64,000 nt of DNA from Planctomycetes bacterium syqfu (GCA_020974905.1 CP087563.1:4030001-4094000), one strand, 5' to 3'. Shown: positions 44,701 to 54,212, counted from the first letter of the stretch. Numbers and translations are program-made. The notes: generated by a model from the letters alone, not told the origin.

Positions 44701-47097
44701 TCACTTACGATTGCCACGCCATGCTCCGCCGCCCCATGTGGTCACATACAAGGCGTCGGGATTGGTGGGATCAAAGCGTATATCCTGTGTACGTTTGGCC
44801 GGACAGTTCATCACCTGCCACGTTTGTCCAGCATCATCACTGGCAAACAGGCCATCAGTCGGATCTTCGCTGCTGGTTGATACGTAGATTTCATTTGCAT
44901 TAGTCGGATGTATGACGACATCAAAGCAGGATTGGGTGATCAGTTTTGTCCATGACTTGCCACCATCGTTGGTCTTCCAGAGACCGCCGCGCAGGTTCTC
45001 ATGTGGAGCGTCCACGCAATCAACTGCTGCATCTTTACAGGTAACAAAAATTTCACTGGGATCGTGCGGGTTAAATGCGAAGCGAACAGGATAGAACATC
45101 TGCTTGGTGTCACTGATTAACTGCCAATTTTCTCCTCCGTCATCACTGACAAACAATCCGCCAGGCACCAATGTTTTCTTCTGCTGGTCCCAGCTTCCAA
45201 CAGTTGACAACGCGTAGAGCTTGCCATCAGGTCCGCGATCAATCCGCAACAGTTTGTTGTTCACATCAACATTCAGCCCCTTGTTACGCGGATGCCACTT
45301 CAGCCCTCCGTCCTTGCTGAAGTACAAACCATGGCCAATCACTGCAGCCCACAGATGTCTGGATTCAACAGGTGAATTGGGATCAAGATAAAGATCTGTC
45401 ACGGTTGCCACAGGCAGACCCGATTCATTGACCTGATACCATGTCATGCCGTTATCGTCGGAACGAATAACAGCTCCGTGATAGATCGCATCGTCTGAAT
45501 CCGCAGCCAGGACAAACTTCCAATGCGGGATGTCATGCCGACGCGAGCTACAGCCCCAAAGTCTACCGGACACCTTCGGGTCAAACACCACGTCATACAT
45601 GTCATGCGGGTAACACAATCCCTTGACAGAAAAGTTCCATGTCTTACCTGCATCCCGACTGAACCAACCGGGGAAGTCGGTGACACTCATGTAATGAAAG
45701 TTGGGATCATGCGGGCTGAAGTGGTAGCCATTGATAGTCAGCATGCTCGCTGTTTCTGCGGGGCAGATACCCGAATCATCAAGATCGCCGATCAGGTAAT
45801 ACTGACGATTGAGTTTGCCATCTGCTGAAGTTGCAGCATGTTTGTTTTCTTTGATTCGACCGGTCAGGTAGCTCCATGTTTTGCCTGCATTTTCAGTCAG
45901 AAGCAGACTATTCCAATTTGAATGCAAAACGTGATTGGGATTGGTATCACTTACAGATAAATAGGTCGGCCCTGTTTGCCAGCCCCACTGCCCAGTCACC
46001 CAACTGCGATTGATGATGTTATAGCCCTGCATATCGGGATGCTGCCAGAGCGTACGCGCCCATGTCTTGCCACCATCTTCTGTTCGGAAAACTGAATCGC
46101 GACCTGTGCCTGTTGGATCCAGAAAATCATACGGACAATTCCGATCCATCCCGACGTAAGCCACGTTTGGTTTTGTTGCGCAAACAGCAAGCCATGTGTA
46201 ATTCGGCAGGTATTCTTTCTGCAGATCACCATCGCGGATGTATTCTTTCTTGATGTAGGTATCCAAACCATCTGTGCTTGTCGGCAACCAGGTCTCACCC
46301 GCATCGACGGATTGAAACACGCCACCAACGAACTGCTGATTTTCAAATCGCGTTGGCAATGTCGCGTAGAGCATCGTACGTTGCCCGTCACTACCACCAT
46401 CGAAATGACGGATATTGCCGTGAGCTTCAACCAAATCCTCAGCGAGTAACTGCCACGTCAGGCCATCGTCTTGCGTGCGCAGAATCCCATTGGTTCCACC
46501 TAAAATGACAGTACCAGGGCATGTCTGATCAAAGATAAAATTGTGTACCTGCCCGAGTTGAGTTGGCAATTCGCTGACAATCTGCCAGCGATCACCACCA
46601 TCGTGTGTAGCCAGGATCACACCACCAGCCTGCTTTGCCATGTTGAATACCACGGCCAATCCAAAATCCGGGCGGGTGCGATCAAAGTCGATGACGTGAG
46701 GTCCATGAACGCATGCAAGATCATCAGGATATTCAACACGTTTCCATGTCTTACCCCGATCGTCACTGCGCAGCATGCCTGAGGTGGCACCCGCAAAAAT
46801 GCGGTCTTGATTAACGTGATGGTATGCCCAGCAATAGACGACGCGAAAATGATAATTCGCAGAAAGATCTTCCCAAGCCACTCCCCCGTCGACGGTCCGA
46901 AACGTGCCGAACATATCATTGTTGACCAGGATCAACTGATCATCATGAGGCGAGACTTTCGTGGTCGTGAAACATCCCCCTCCACTTGGCGCACTTGGCG
47001 TCCAGTCATAGGCAGCACCAATTCCTTGTTGGGCCAACTGAATATTCAACTCCAGCGCAGACCCCAAGCTCCAACATGCTGATTGACTCAACTGCAT
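44701..47097 (-). CDS. BNR/Asp-box beta-propeller protein without clear signal peptide (BNR-A)
   Basis: Protein of 798 residues, paralogue of BNR-B with about eleven Asp boxes (SDDRGKTW, TQDDGLTW, SVDAGETW, TEDGGKTW, TENAGKTW, SRDAGKTW, SDDNGMTW, SDDGGENW, TNDGGKSW, SDDAGQTW and others). Opening YDWTPSAPSGGG and end GAWRGNRK align with BNR-B. Unlike it, the N-terminus (MQLSQSACWSLGSALELN) has no clear hydrophobic core, so it may stay in the cytosol or use another route. The ATG at 47097 has AAAGG upstream. Likely a GH74-like glycosidase or glycan-binding propeller; catalytic acids not assigned. Confidence 0.83.
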   Translation of the reverse strand: MQLSQSACWSLGSALELNIQLAQQGIGAAYDWTPSAPSGGGCFTTTKVSPHDDQLILVNNDMFGTFRTVDGGVAWEDLSANYHFRVVYCWAYHHVNQDRIFAGATSGMLRSDDRGKTWKRVEYPDDLACVHGPHVIDFDRTRPDFGLAVVFNMAKQAGGVILATHDGGDRWQIVSELPTQLGQVHNFIFDQTCPGTVILGGTNGILRTQDDGLTWQLLAEDLVEAHGNIRHFDGGSDGQRTMLYATLPTRFENQQFVGGVFQSVDAGETWLPTSTDGLDTYIKKEYIRDGDLQKEYLPNYTWLAVCATKPNVAYVGMDRNCPYDFLDPTGTGRDSVFRTEDGGKTWARTLWQHPDMQGYNIINRSWVTGQWGWQTGPTYLSVSDTNPNHVLHSNWNSLLLTENAGKTWSYLTGRIKENKHAATSADGKLNRQYYLIGDLDDSGICPAETASMLTINGYHFSPHDPNFHYMSVTDFPGWFSRDAGKTWNFSVKGLCYPHDMYDVVFDPKVSGRLWGCSSRRHDIPHWKFVLAADSDDAIYHGAVIRSDDNGMTWYQVNESGLPVATVTDLYLDPNSPVESRHLWAAVIGHGLYFSKDGGLKWHPRNKGLNVDVNNKLLRIDRGPDGKLYALSTVGSWDQQKKTLVPGGLFVSDDGGENWQLISDTKQMFYPVRFAFNPHDPSEIFVTCKDAAVDCVDAPHENLRGGLWKTNDGGKSWTKLITQSCFDVVIHPTNANEIYVSTSSEDPTDGLFASDDAGQTWQVMNCPAKRTQDIRFDPTNPDALYVTTWGGGAWRGNRK

Positions 47098-47160
47098 CAC
47101 ACTACCTTTAGTTCAAACATGGCTATCAATGACAAACGATCAAGAACAACACAAGTCAAA

Positions 47161-47784
47161 TCATGGCCACAATTCGCCAATCTTGTACATGTTCCCCCAG
47201 CCGTAAATGTTCCACCCCTCTGAATCATGCCATTCAGAACGACCGTCAAGAAATACGACATTGCCGCCATAGGGAGCGTGGTTGGCATAGTTCTGCAGGT
47301 TCTTTTCTCCCCCGCCCAGATCCTCGATCATTGGACCATCCGTCTGCCAATCATTCATCTTGGAGTATCCATCTTTAACAAAGCCGTATCCTGGATACAG
47401 GTACAGGTAACTCATCTGTGAACTGGAGTCCCAGTTCTGCGCACTATTGTTAATATCTGTCGGCACAGCATTGACCTGCTCATCTGGACAGCGGTAGGTT
47501 GTAGCCGTATTGATATAAGACGGGTACATCACATCCAACCCGTTGGAATCACTCCCACCCAAGCTTTTCTGATAGGGATATCGTCCCTTGTAATCATCTC
47601 GATAAGCCGTCGCTGCAAAAGCCAATCCCTTGAGGTTGATTCCACATTGAAGTCGACGCGCTGTTTTACGTGCCGCACCTAAAGCAGGCAACATAATTGA
47701 GATTAACACTGAGATAATCGAAATAACGACCAACAACTCAATCAGTGTGAAGCCGCCAGATTTTTCATGTTTTGCTTTTTTCAT
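47161..47784 (-). CDS. Prepilin-like protein of module 3 (pilin3)
   Basis: Protein of 207 residues. The leader [11 protein letters not shown] is followed by [20 protein letters not shown] with Glu at +5 and Gly before the cut, a standard prepilin peptidase site. C-terminal box: [20 protein letters not shown] (H-X10-DG), like the H-X9-DG proteins of planctomycetes. A central Cys ([10 protein letters not shown]) fits the second conserved Cys of this group. First gene of the module 3 operon, with its own promoter and operator; BNR-A follows after 63 bases. Confidence 0.88.
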   Translation of the reverse strand: MKKAKHEKSGGFTLIELLVVISIISVLISIMLPALGAARKTARRLQCGINLKGLAFAATAYRDDYKGRYPYQKSLGGSDSNGLDVMYPSYINTATTYRCPDEQVNAVPTDINNSAQNWDSSSQMSYLYLYPGYGFVKDGYSKMNDWQTDGPMIEDLGGGEKNLQNYANHAPYGGNVVFLDGRSEWHDSEGWNIYGWGNMYKIGELWP

Positions 47785-47847
47785 AATTCAATCCAATTCA
47801 AACATACTGATCTTCAGATATCACACAAAACTATTCCAAACCGCCTT

Positions 47848-47861
47848 CTTAAGCGTTTAAG
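47848..47861 (-). promoter_or_regulatory. LacI-type operator at the pilin3 transcription start
   Basis: CTTAAGCGTTTAAG on the plus strand: 12 of 14 positions symmetric around a central CG, the usual form of LacI-family operators. It begins 4 bases after the -10 box. LacI3, encoded just upstream, is the likely binder. Confidence 0.6.
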
Positions 47862-47865
47862 TAAC

Positions 47866-47892
47866 ATTATGCTGTGTTTTAATTATTGTCAA
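47866..47892 (-). promoter_or_regulatory. Promoter of pilin3 and the module 3 operon
   Basis: Read on the minus strand: -35 TTGACA (47887-47892), 15-base spacer, -10 CATAAT (47866-47871). Box quality is high (11 of 12) but the spacer is shorter than the usual 17. The transcript leader would be about 75 bases. Confidence 0.55.
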
Positions 47893-48138
47893 TGAAAAAA
47901 GGAAAAATTCCTGAAACTTATATTGGGACCGCTCATTACAATTCATCCGATACGCTTGAAGTTTTAACTTTGAGATTCAGTGTTTTAAGACTGATGGATG
48001 GCTCATTTAAGCAATAAATCAACCAAATCCCATCATTGCTGGCTGGTTGTCTGCAACTAAAAAGAGAAAACTGCTTACGAAAAAAGCACCGGTCAAGCCA
48101 CATTGAATTGATGCGAAAAAATCGAAGTCAGAATTGAA

Positions 48139-48154
48139 AGACCGCACTCGGTCT
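48139..48154 (-). terminator. Terminator-like hairpin after lacI3
   Basis: AGACCG-AGTG-CGGTCT read on the minus strand, followed by TTCAATT, 26 bases after the lacI3 stop. It would separate lacI3 from the pilin3 operon. The weak T run lowers confidence. The rest of 47893-48138 shows no gene. Confidence 0.5.
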
Positions 48155-48179
48155 AGTAATTTTATGACCATCGGTCGGT

Positions 48180-49226
48180 TCACCGGCATGTCGATTGACA
48201 TATCGAGACTTGTGAATCGAATCGAATCACATTGGTATCAAGCTTTTTGTTAGCTAAACGGGCCAACAGTAAATCTGCCAAACTTTGACTGATCTCCTGC
48301 ATCGGTTCACGTACCAAAGTGACAGTTGGATGTAGGAACTCAAGTTGATTGTATTCATCGAACGCAGCCACTCCTACGTCCGCTCCAATCCTGATTCCCA
48401 AATCGATCAAGGCTTGATAAACAGGTAAAACCAAATCAGATGAGTGAAGCAGTAGCACATCCAAATCGGGATGATTCTTGAGCATGACCTTTGTTTGCTC
48501 GTAGGTCTCTTTGTAAAGATCTGGTCCGAGATGGATATGTTGCCAAACCTGCATTTCCGGCGTAAATGAAAACTTTCCAAGCACCTGTCGATAAAGATGA
48601 ACTCTGGGGTTCTCAGCGTCAATCTTCTGCATTGAAGGTGGAACCGTAATGAGCATGCCGACGTTCTTTCGGCCTGATTCTACAAAATGCTCAAAGAGCT
48701 GAATCAATCCCGGTTCATAATCCACCTCAACATGCGGAAAGGAACATTTAAAATTTCTTTCAGACCATGTACGCGTCACTAATGGCAAGCGCGTATCCAG
48801 ATCGGAATAACAATCCAGGTTATGCCAATCGTACTCCAGGCAAATCGCGCCATCGAAATACTGCTGAGAGAGAAACTGTACATGCTTTGCTTCTCTGTCC
48901 GTGTCAGAGAGTGAAGCCAACGGGAACAGGGTGTAACCTTTTGCTTCGAAAATTTCGCTTAAGGTAGCAACGTATTGGTTGACAAAAGCACTCGTCAAAT
49001 CCGTCACAAGCATGAGAATGGTATCGGTACGGCCTTGTACAAGCATCTGTGCCATCCGATTGGGAACGTATCCCATTTCGGCAGCAATCTTCTGAATGCG
49101 TTCACGTGTCTTGACCGAAACTTGATCATACCGGCGTGAGTTGAGCACCATCGAAACAGTCGCCTCAGTCGTCTGAGCTCTTAATGCAATATCTTTGAGG
49201 CGCGGCTTTTTCGAGGTTTTGCCCAT
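48180..49226 (-). CDS. LacI family transcriptional regulator of module 3 (LacI3)
   Basis: Protein of 348 residues with helix-turn-helix RLKDIALRAQTTEATVSMVL, hinge GYVPNRMAQMLVQGR and sugar-binding domain (DTILMLVTDL, DGAICLEYD, VGVAAFDEYNQLEFLHPTVT). It has a GGAG ribosome binding site. It is placed ahead of the seven-gene module 3 operon, in the same direction, and is the probable repressor of it. A weak promoter candidate (TTGACG, 17 bases, TATTTA) is visible upstream at about 49290-49320. Confidence 0.92.
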   Translation of the reverse strand: MGKTSKKPRLKDIALRAQTTEATVSMVLNSRRYDQVSVKTRERIQKIAAEMGYVPNRMAQMLVQGRTDTILMLVTDLTSAFVNQYVATLSEIFEAKGYTLFPLASLSDTDREAKHVQFLSQQYFDGAICLEYDWHNLDCYSDLDTRLPLVTRTWSERNFKCSFPHVEVDYEPGLIQLFEHFVESGRKNVGMLITVPPSMQKIDAENPRVHLYRQVLGKFSFTPEMQVWQHIHLGPDLYKETYEQTKVMLKNHPDLDVLLLHSSDLVLPVYQALIDLGIRIGADVGVAAFDEYNQLEFLHPTVTLVREPMQEISQSLADLLLARLANKKLDTNVIRFDSQVSICQSTCR

Positions 49227-49995
49227 TAATCAATTTCTCCGGAATACAGAATAACGCACATCGATCAAGTCACCAAAAACGTGACTGGTTCATGTAAATA
49301 TCGGTTGTTCATGCCCGCGTCAACCTTTGCTTACGTCAAAATCAAATCTGGGCAGTTTAAAATGGGGTAGTGGTGAATGCTTCAGCGAGTAAATGCATCC
49401 CAAAACCACAAACTCATTGATGAAAAACTTACTCTCCTCACAATTCGATCCTTCACGGGATCAGAGATTAGATCTATGCGGGTAAGAAAGCAAAACGGAC
49501 CTGACATGTGCACAAGATCAACCATACTCATAAAAAAAATGGGCCAAGCACTCCCCATTCTGCCTGTCAGTACCCTACAGGCTCTTTTCTTTCAAGACAT
49601 TAATCCTGCGTAATTGATAGTTATGTAAACTTTTTTCAGGATGACAAAACCGACATCATCATTATAAAACAGAGACGGGTTGTCGTATCCCAGAGAACAC
49701 GCCGAACACATATAAAGATTCACAACATCAAAACTTATGCAACAATATAATGCGTATTGATGCAGGAGATTTTTGCATTATGGGCAAAACAGAGACGATA
49801 CCATACGAGGTGGATTGACGTCCTTATCAATGCAATATACGAGGTTTGGAATTGCGTGGTACAGTCCAGGCGCTGGATGATTGATCGATTAATAGCAGGA
49901 TCAAACAACATGCATTCTTCGGGTATGATTTTGGCCACGTCGATAATGCATGGAATCTTCAAATATGAATCCATGTACTCAAGCCTGGTATCACA
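49227..49995. other. Long intergenic region upstream of lacI3
   Basis: 769 bases without a credible gene. Contents: an inverted repeat AGTCAC/GTGACT (49268-49273 with 49281-49286) that may be an operator for lacI3; a second 40-bp repeat copy at 49760-49799; and a hairpin TGCAACAATA/TATTGATGCA just before that copy. Short open frames in it give no recognisable protein. Confidence 0.5.
49760..49799 (+). repeat. 40-bp dispersed repeat, copy 2
   Basis: Matches 13417-13456 at 37 of 40 bases, same orientation. Like copy 1 it is preceded by a hairpin (TGCAACAATA and TATTGATGCA, 9 of 10 pairing, ending at 49764). Confidence 0.75.
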
Positions 49996-52900
49996 TCAGA
50001 AATTGTACGCCAGCTTCAAAGAGAACGCGTGGGAGTCGTAATCACTTTTGATTTCATAATTGTAATCTACGGTGAACTCCCAGTTATTCTCTGAAAAATA
50101 GGTAACCGAAGCGCCGAGACTCAACGTGTCCAGTGCCGGCTCAAAGCCCTTGGTTTGGAAAGAGGCGCCGGTGCCGGTGAAACTGGAGTTGGTTTCCACC
50201 TCATCCCCAACGAAGTCATGGCGATATTCCACGCTCAGCGTAGGCTCCAGTACGGCTCCGTTATTTTGTTGCAAAGACCATTTGGCGTCTACGCCAACGC
50301 CGAGTTCAAAGACGGTTACGGCATCATAATCGACCGTGAGATTCGCTGGACCGGCACCGGTTTCCGTATAGCTGTCCGCATCATAATACGAGAAGTTGGT
50401 TAAAACTCGGGGCGTGATCAGGATGTCACGCCATTGGTAATCGCGACCCAATTCAAGACGTGCACCGAATTGATTGGCGTCAAAATCGCCATTGGCGTCC
50501 AAACCCAAGACACCGCCAACATCGTGACGAGTTGTCTTCACGTTATGATAGGCGTAATAGACTGAACCACTGACATACATATTGTTGCCCAGATCATAGT
50601 CACCATAGAGTGAAAGCTGATAGCTGTCGACCTGTGTATTAGTACGATTGATGTCTTTGGAACCGACGGTAGAGCCCCCGTAGCTCATAGCCAGCCCCAA
50701 CGTTAAATCATTCAATTCCTTGTCAACGCCCCAAGCCGCGCCATAGGTACGAAGATTAAACCCATTGATATTATCTCGGGGATGCTGTTGAGCAATTTTT
50801 CCAAACCCTTGCGTCCAAATCTTCATACCTGCAAATGCATCACCAGCGGCGATACCGGTCATATCGCCTGTGCGCAATGCGACAAGGCGCATGTTGTTGG
50901 CGTTGACGGCGGCATCGGAGAAGGCGTTGTTGGCCAAGACAAGTCCGCCATCAACTGCTGCTTGAACAGATTCAGCTGCCTCATCAGGATCGTCGGCATT
51001 TTGCACGTTGTATAAAACACTGGCAAGCACCGGGTCGGCATTAACCTGTTCCGGGGTGACGTTCAGGATGGCCGCCAACACGCTGGCATTGGATTGGGAC
51101 TTGGTGACCGCCTGCAGGTCCACGCGGTTAGCCGTGACCACAATGTCTGAATCATCGGTACCCAGCGTCGCCGTCGCGCCATCGCTGAGTACGAAGTCAT
51201 ACAGGGCTGAAGGGCTGCTCACGGTGGCGCCGTTGGTGAAGTTTGCCACGGTCGATGCGCTATCGATGATCAGGAACTCCTGTCCGTCGGTGATCACACC
51301 TTTGCCAACCCGCAAAGACAGCGTCGCCGTGTTTGCGTTCGTGCCATCCAGATTGGCGAAGTCCAAAGCGCCGCCCGTGGTGATCAACGTTGCGGAGTTC
51401 TCATCGCCCACACCATCTGTCCCGATGGTCAGGACGAGTGAACCCTGAGCAGAGCCGGCGGCGATGTCAGCGAAGGTGGCATTGACGCCTTGGTTGATCG
51501 TCAGTGTACCGTCGACACTGAGACTACCAGTGGTGGTGAAGGTGTTAGCCAAAGTTGCTGAGGCATTGCTCATGACGTTGAAGTTCCCGGTAAAGCCGGA
51601 GACGTCGCCGCTGAACGTGACGTTGGAGGCAGACGAACCGTCACCGATGATGACTGAACCATCGCCATAGAAACTGCTGGTGACAGCCTGCGCGGAACTG
51701 CCTGTAAACTGCAGCACGTCTAGTGCATTAGCGATGTAGATGGTATCGACGAACAGGTTGCCCGTGGTTTGGACGGTATTGGCCCAATATAACGGATCGC
51801 TTGATCTTGACAGGATTTGGAGCATGCCGACGGTGTGGTCGGCCGAGGTGCCGATGTTGCCGTTGATGATCTGGGTCTCTCTGAGATCCGAGTCAAAGAT
51901 CACCGAGCCGTTGCCTGTAGCATCGGAGACGATGTCCCCGGTGATGATGCTGTCGTAATTATTGAGGACAATCATCGCTGTGCCATTGAGGGTGGTCGTC
52001 GGCACGGTATAGTTGCTCGCTGAAATGACAAACTGGACGCCGTCGGCGATGTTCACCGCGCTTTGTGCAATGCTTCCACCAACATAGACGCTGTCGTTGA
52101 TTTCGAGCGTACCGCTGCCGGAAACAGAACTCATGATATCCGGTATGTAACCGTCGTCGACGATTTCGATGACACCGTCATTGATGATGCCGTTGGCAGA
52201 CAGCCCCCATCCAGCAAGGCGCAGCCGTGTACCGCTATCGACGGTCACGGTTCCCGAGACGTAGTTGGCATCGTTGGTGTTCTGGAGCAGCACGGTGGTT
52301 CCGCTGCCGGTGATGGTGAGGTTATCGATGTCAAAGTTGTAATACTGCTCTTGTGTCAATGTGTTTCCACCGGTGACGATGAGATTGTCTGTATCTCCAG
52401 CCGTGCCGGTGATATTGGATTTGAGTAAGAAATCACCGTTGCTCGTGTCAAAGATCAGGGTGTTGGTATCGCTGCCCTCGCCATCGCCCATGGTCACACC
52501 AAAGTCGGTGTAAACAACATCCATCACGGTGGCCATGGAATCCGTCCCGCTGCCGGCAATGGTGACATGCCCCAACCACGACGAGTCGGTGCCGATGCCG
52601 TTGACAAAGGTCACACCCGCCGCGTTGTCGATCACCACATGGCCGTCTGAGTAAAGGCCCGCAATCGAGCCGGTGAAGATTTGCGCCGTCGTGCCGTTGA
52701 AGAGGAGCGTGTCGTCCAAATGGGTGAAAATGATCCCGCCGGTGCCCAGATCGATGGTCTGGTTGCTGAATGTGAATGTCGTCGGGTTCGCGCCGGTGAT
52801 GTTGGCCATGGAAATCGAGCCGTCACCAGCTAGCAGATTACCTTTGAAGTCCATCCCGACACTTGCATTTGAAGTCGGGTAGTCGAGCAGGAAGATTAGA

Positions 52901-53247
52901 TCATCGGGATTCGTCGCTCCAGTGGTGATGATGATATCCCCTTCAAACGTCACCACATCATCACCGCCTGCCACCGAGTCGATGACCAATAGCCATGTGG
53001 TGCTTTTGATCCCGTCGTCGGTTCCCACCGTGACCGAAGGCACATTGAACGTCCCACCATTGATGTCGATTTGCCCCTTTTCCTGGGTGCCCGTCTGCGT
53101 TGTGTCGGTGACAGGCGTATTGTCTGTGAGGATGGTGGGGCTGGTCGTTGACGTGCTGCTGATTTCCTGCGCGGATGTGGGGATCGCTAAGTTCGCGAAC
53201 AGGATAAACGTCATGACAGCGATGGTGGTTTTAAACAGGGATAACAT
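49996..53247 (-). CDS. Large autotransporter (type Va-like) outer-membrane protein
   Basis: Protein of 1083 residues. The signal peptide ends PTSA-QEISS. A Thr/Gly/Asp-rich passenger of about 750 residues has repeated short strands of the autotransporter beta-helix kind (NVTFSGDVSGFTGNFNV, TTGSLSVDGTLTINQGVNA, TGDIVSDATGNGSVIFD). A helical linker follows, then a C-terminal beta-barrel of about 270 residues from MKIWTQGFGKIAQQ to the end SLKLAYNF with terminal Phe, as needed for BAM recognition. The start at 53247 follows AAAGG. Likely surface adhesin or scaffold; no protease or enzyme motif is visible in the passenger. Confidence 0.88.
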   Translation of the reverse strand: MLSLFKTTIAVMTFILFANLAIPTSAQEISSTSTTSPTILTDNTPVTDTTQTGTQEKGQIDINGGTFNVPSVTVGTDDGIKSTTWLLVIDSVAGGDDVVTFEGDIIITTGATNPDDLIFLLDYPTSNASVGMDFKGNLLAGDGSISMANITGANPTTFTFSNQTIDLGTGGIIFTHLDDTLLFNGTTAQIFTGSIAGLYSDGHVVIDNAAGVTFVNGIGTDSSWLGHVTIAGSGTDSMATVMDVVYTDFGVTMGDGEGSDTNTLIFDTSNGDFLLKSNITGTAGDTDNLIVTGGNTLTQEQYYNFDIDNLTITGSGTTVLLQNTNDANYVSGTVTVDSGTRLRLAGWGLSANGIINDGVIEIVDDGYIPDIMSSVSGSGTLEINDSVYVGGSIAQSAVNIADGVQFVISASNYTVPTTTLNGTAMIVLNNYDSIITGDIVSDATGNGSVIFDSDLRETQIINGNIGTSADHTVGMLQILSRSSDPLYWANTVQTTGNLFVDTIYIANALDVLQFTGSSAQAVTSSFYGDGSVIIGDGSSASNVTFSGDVSGFTGNFNVMSNASATLANTFTTTGSLSVDGTLTINQGVNATFADIAAGSAQGSLVLTIGTDGVGDENSATLITTGGALDFANLDGTNANTATLSLRVGKGVITDGQEFLIIDSASTVANFTNGATVSSPSALYDFVLSDGATATLGTDDSDIVVTANRVDLQAVTKSQSNASVLAAILNVTPEQVNADPVLASVLYNVQNADDPDEAAESVQAAVDGGLVLANNAFSDAAVNANNMRLVALRTGDMTGIAAGDAFAGMKIWTQGFGKIAQQHPRDNINGFNLRTYGAAWGVDKELNDLTLGLAMSYGGSTVGSKDINRTNTQVDSYQLSLYGDYDLGNNMYVSGSVYYAYHNVKTTRHDVGGVLGLDANGDFDANQFGARLELGRDYQWRDILITPRVLTNFSYYDADSYTETGAGPANLTVDYDAVTVFELGVGVDAKWSLQQNNGAVLEPTLSVEYRHDFVGDEVETNSSFTGTGASFQTKGFEPALDTLSLGASVTYFSENNWEFTVDYNYEIKSDYDSHAFSLKLAYNF

Positions 53248-53342
53248 GACAAGCACCTTTCGTTGATGCGTGTTGTGGTCTGACAGAGTATTTTTCCCGA
53301 GTAATCTCGTATGCATTTCAAAACTCCAATCCGATCCGGCGA

Positions 53343-54212
53343 CTACCGATCCGGGCAATCCATAGAACGCTTCAAAAGTGAAGGCCACAACGCAGCCCAT
53401 CCTTGATCGTGTGATACGCTGGGAACGACTTGCCAGCGGATGCAGTTGGTTGGTCCCGAGGCGTGGATGAAACTTTGCACGATGGCATTCGTCACGATCT
53501 CATCCTGTCCGCCGACGAAGTGATACTGTGGAATATCACGGATCGCCTGCGCCTTGTCCTTGGCATTGAGCGATGCAGGCATCTGTGACACGCCGTGGAT
53601 CTGGTTGAGCAGGACGTGATCGAGATTGCCAGCTACCGTCCGAAGACTCAGAACATCATGGCGCTGCGCTGCCAGTAACACCGCGATGTTGGCACCACCG
53701 GAAAAGCCGATCAGGTGAAAACCTGTAATGTGATTTCTACTTTTCACATCGTCTAATGCTGCGTCCATGGAGGCGATCACTTCCGACGCAAAGCGGTGTG
53801 ACGTCCAATATTTCTGTGGACACGGTTCGTCGGTGGTGAGTTTGGAATATTGACCCGGACGCGCCAGATAAATGACGTTGGACGCAGAGTCTTGTGCGGC
53901 AAGTTTTAATGCCACCGGATTCTTCGGCGTGGGGTCAAGTGAAGGTACGTTTCTTCCAAGCCACGCCAATCCATCTCCCTCGATATAGAGATGAGCGACA
54001 TGTCCAGTCAACTGCACCCGCTCAAAGCTGGTCAAAATAAAGGGAGGAACATCGATCCGTTTTTCAGTCAGACTTGCAGAAGATGCGATGCGTAACGCCG
54101 TTTCATGTCTCGAAACCGCAGAGCATGCGACTAATAAAAACGGTAAAAGCAACAAGGTTAAGCGGACTATGCTGCGCAACGATAGTCTATTACGCAACAG
54201 TAACCAACACAT
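53343..54212 (-). CDS. Alpha/beta-hydrolase-fold lipoprotein
   Basis: Protein of 289 residues from the chosen start (an in-frame ATG at 54275 adds 21). An N-terminal hydrophobic stretch with lipobox LVAC gives a lipoprotein. Nucleophile elbow GFSGG in FHLIGFSGGANIAVLLAAQR, acid region HFVGGQDEIV, and C-terminal His in SVSHDQGW form the triad of the alpha/beta-hydrolase fold. Substrate unknown. It lies 95 bases upstream of the autotransporter, same strand, and may be cotranscribed. Confidence 0.78.
   Translation of the reverse strand: MCWLLLRNRLSLRSIVRLTLLLLPFLLVACSAVSRHETALRIASSASLTEKRIDVPPFILTSFERVQLTGHVAHLYIEGDGLAWLGRNVPSLDPTPKNPVALKLAAQDSASNVIYLARPGQYSKLTTDEPCPQKYWTSHRFASEVIASMDAALDDVKSRNHITGFHLIGFSGGANIAVLLAAQRHDVLSLRTVAGNLDHVLLNQIHGVSQMPASLNAKDKAQAIRDIPQYHFVGGQDEIVTNAIVQSFIHASGPTNCIRWQVVPSVSHDQGWAALWPSLLKRSMDCPDR

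Noticed and set aside
49377-50041. Small plus-strand frames before the autotransporter end.
   Set aside because: No similarity or translation signals; the second is explained by the 40-bp repeat and antisense of the autotransporter.
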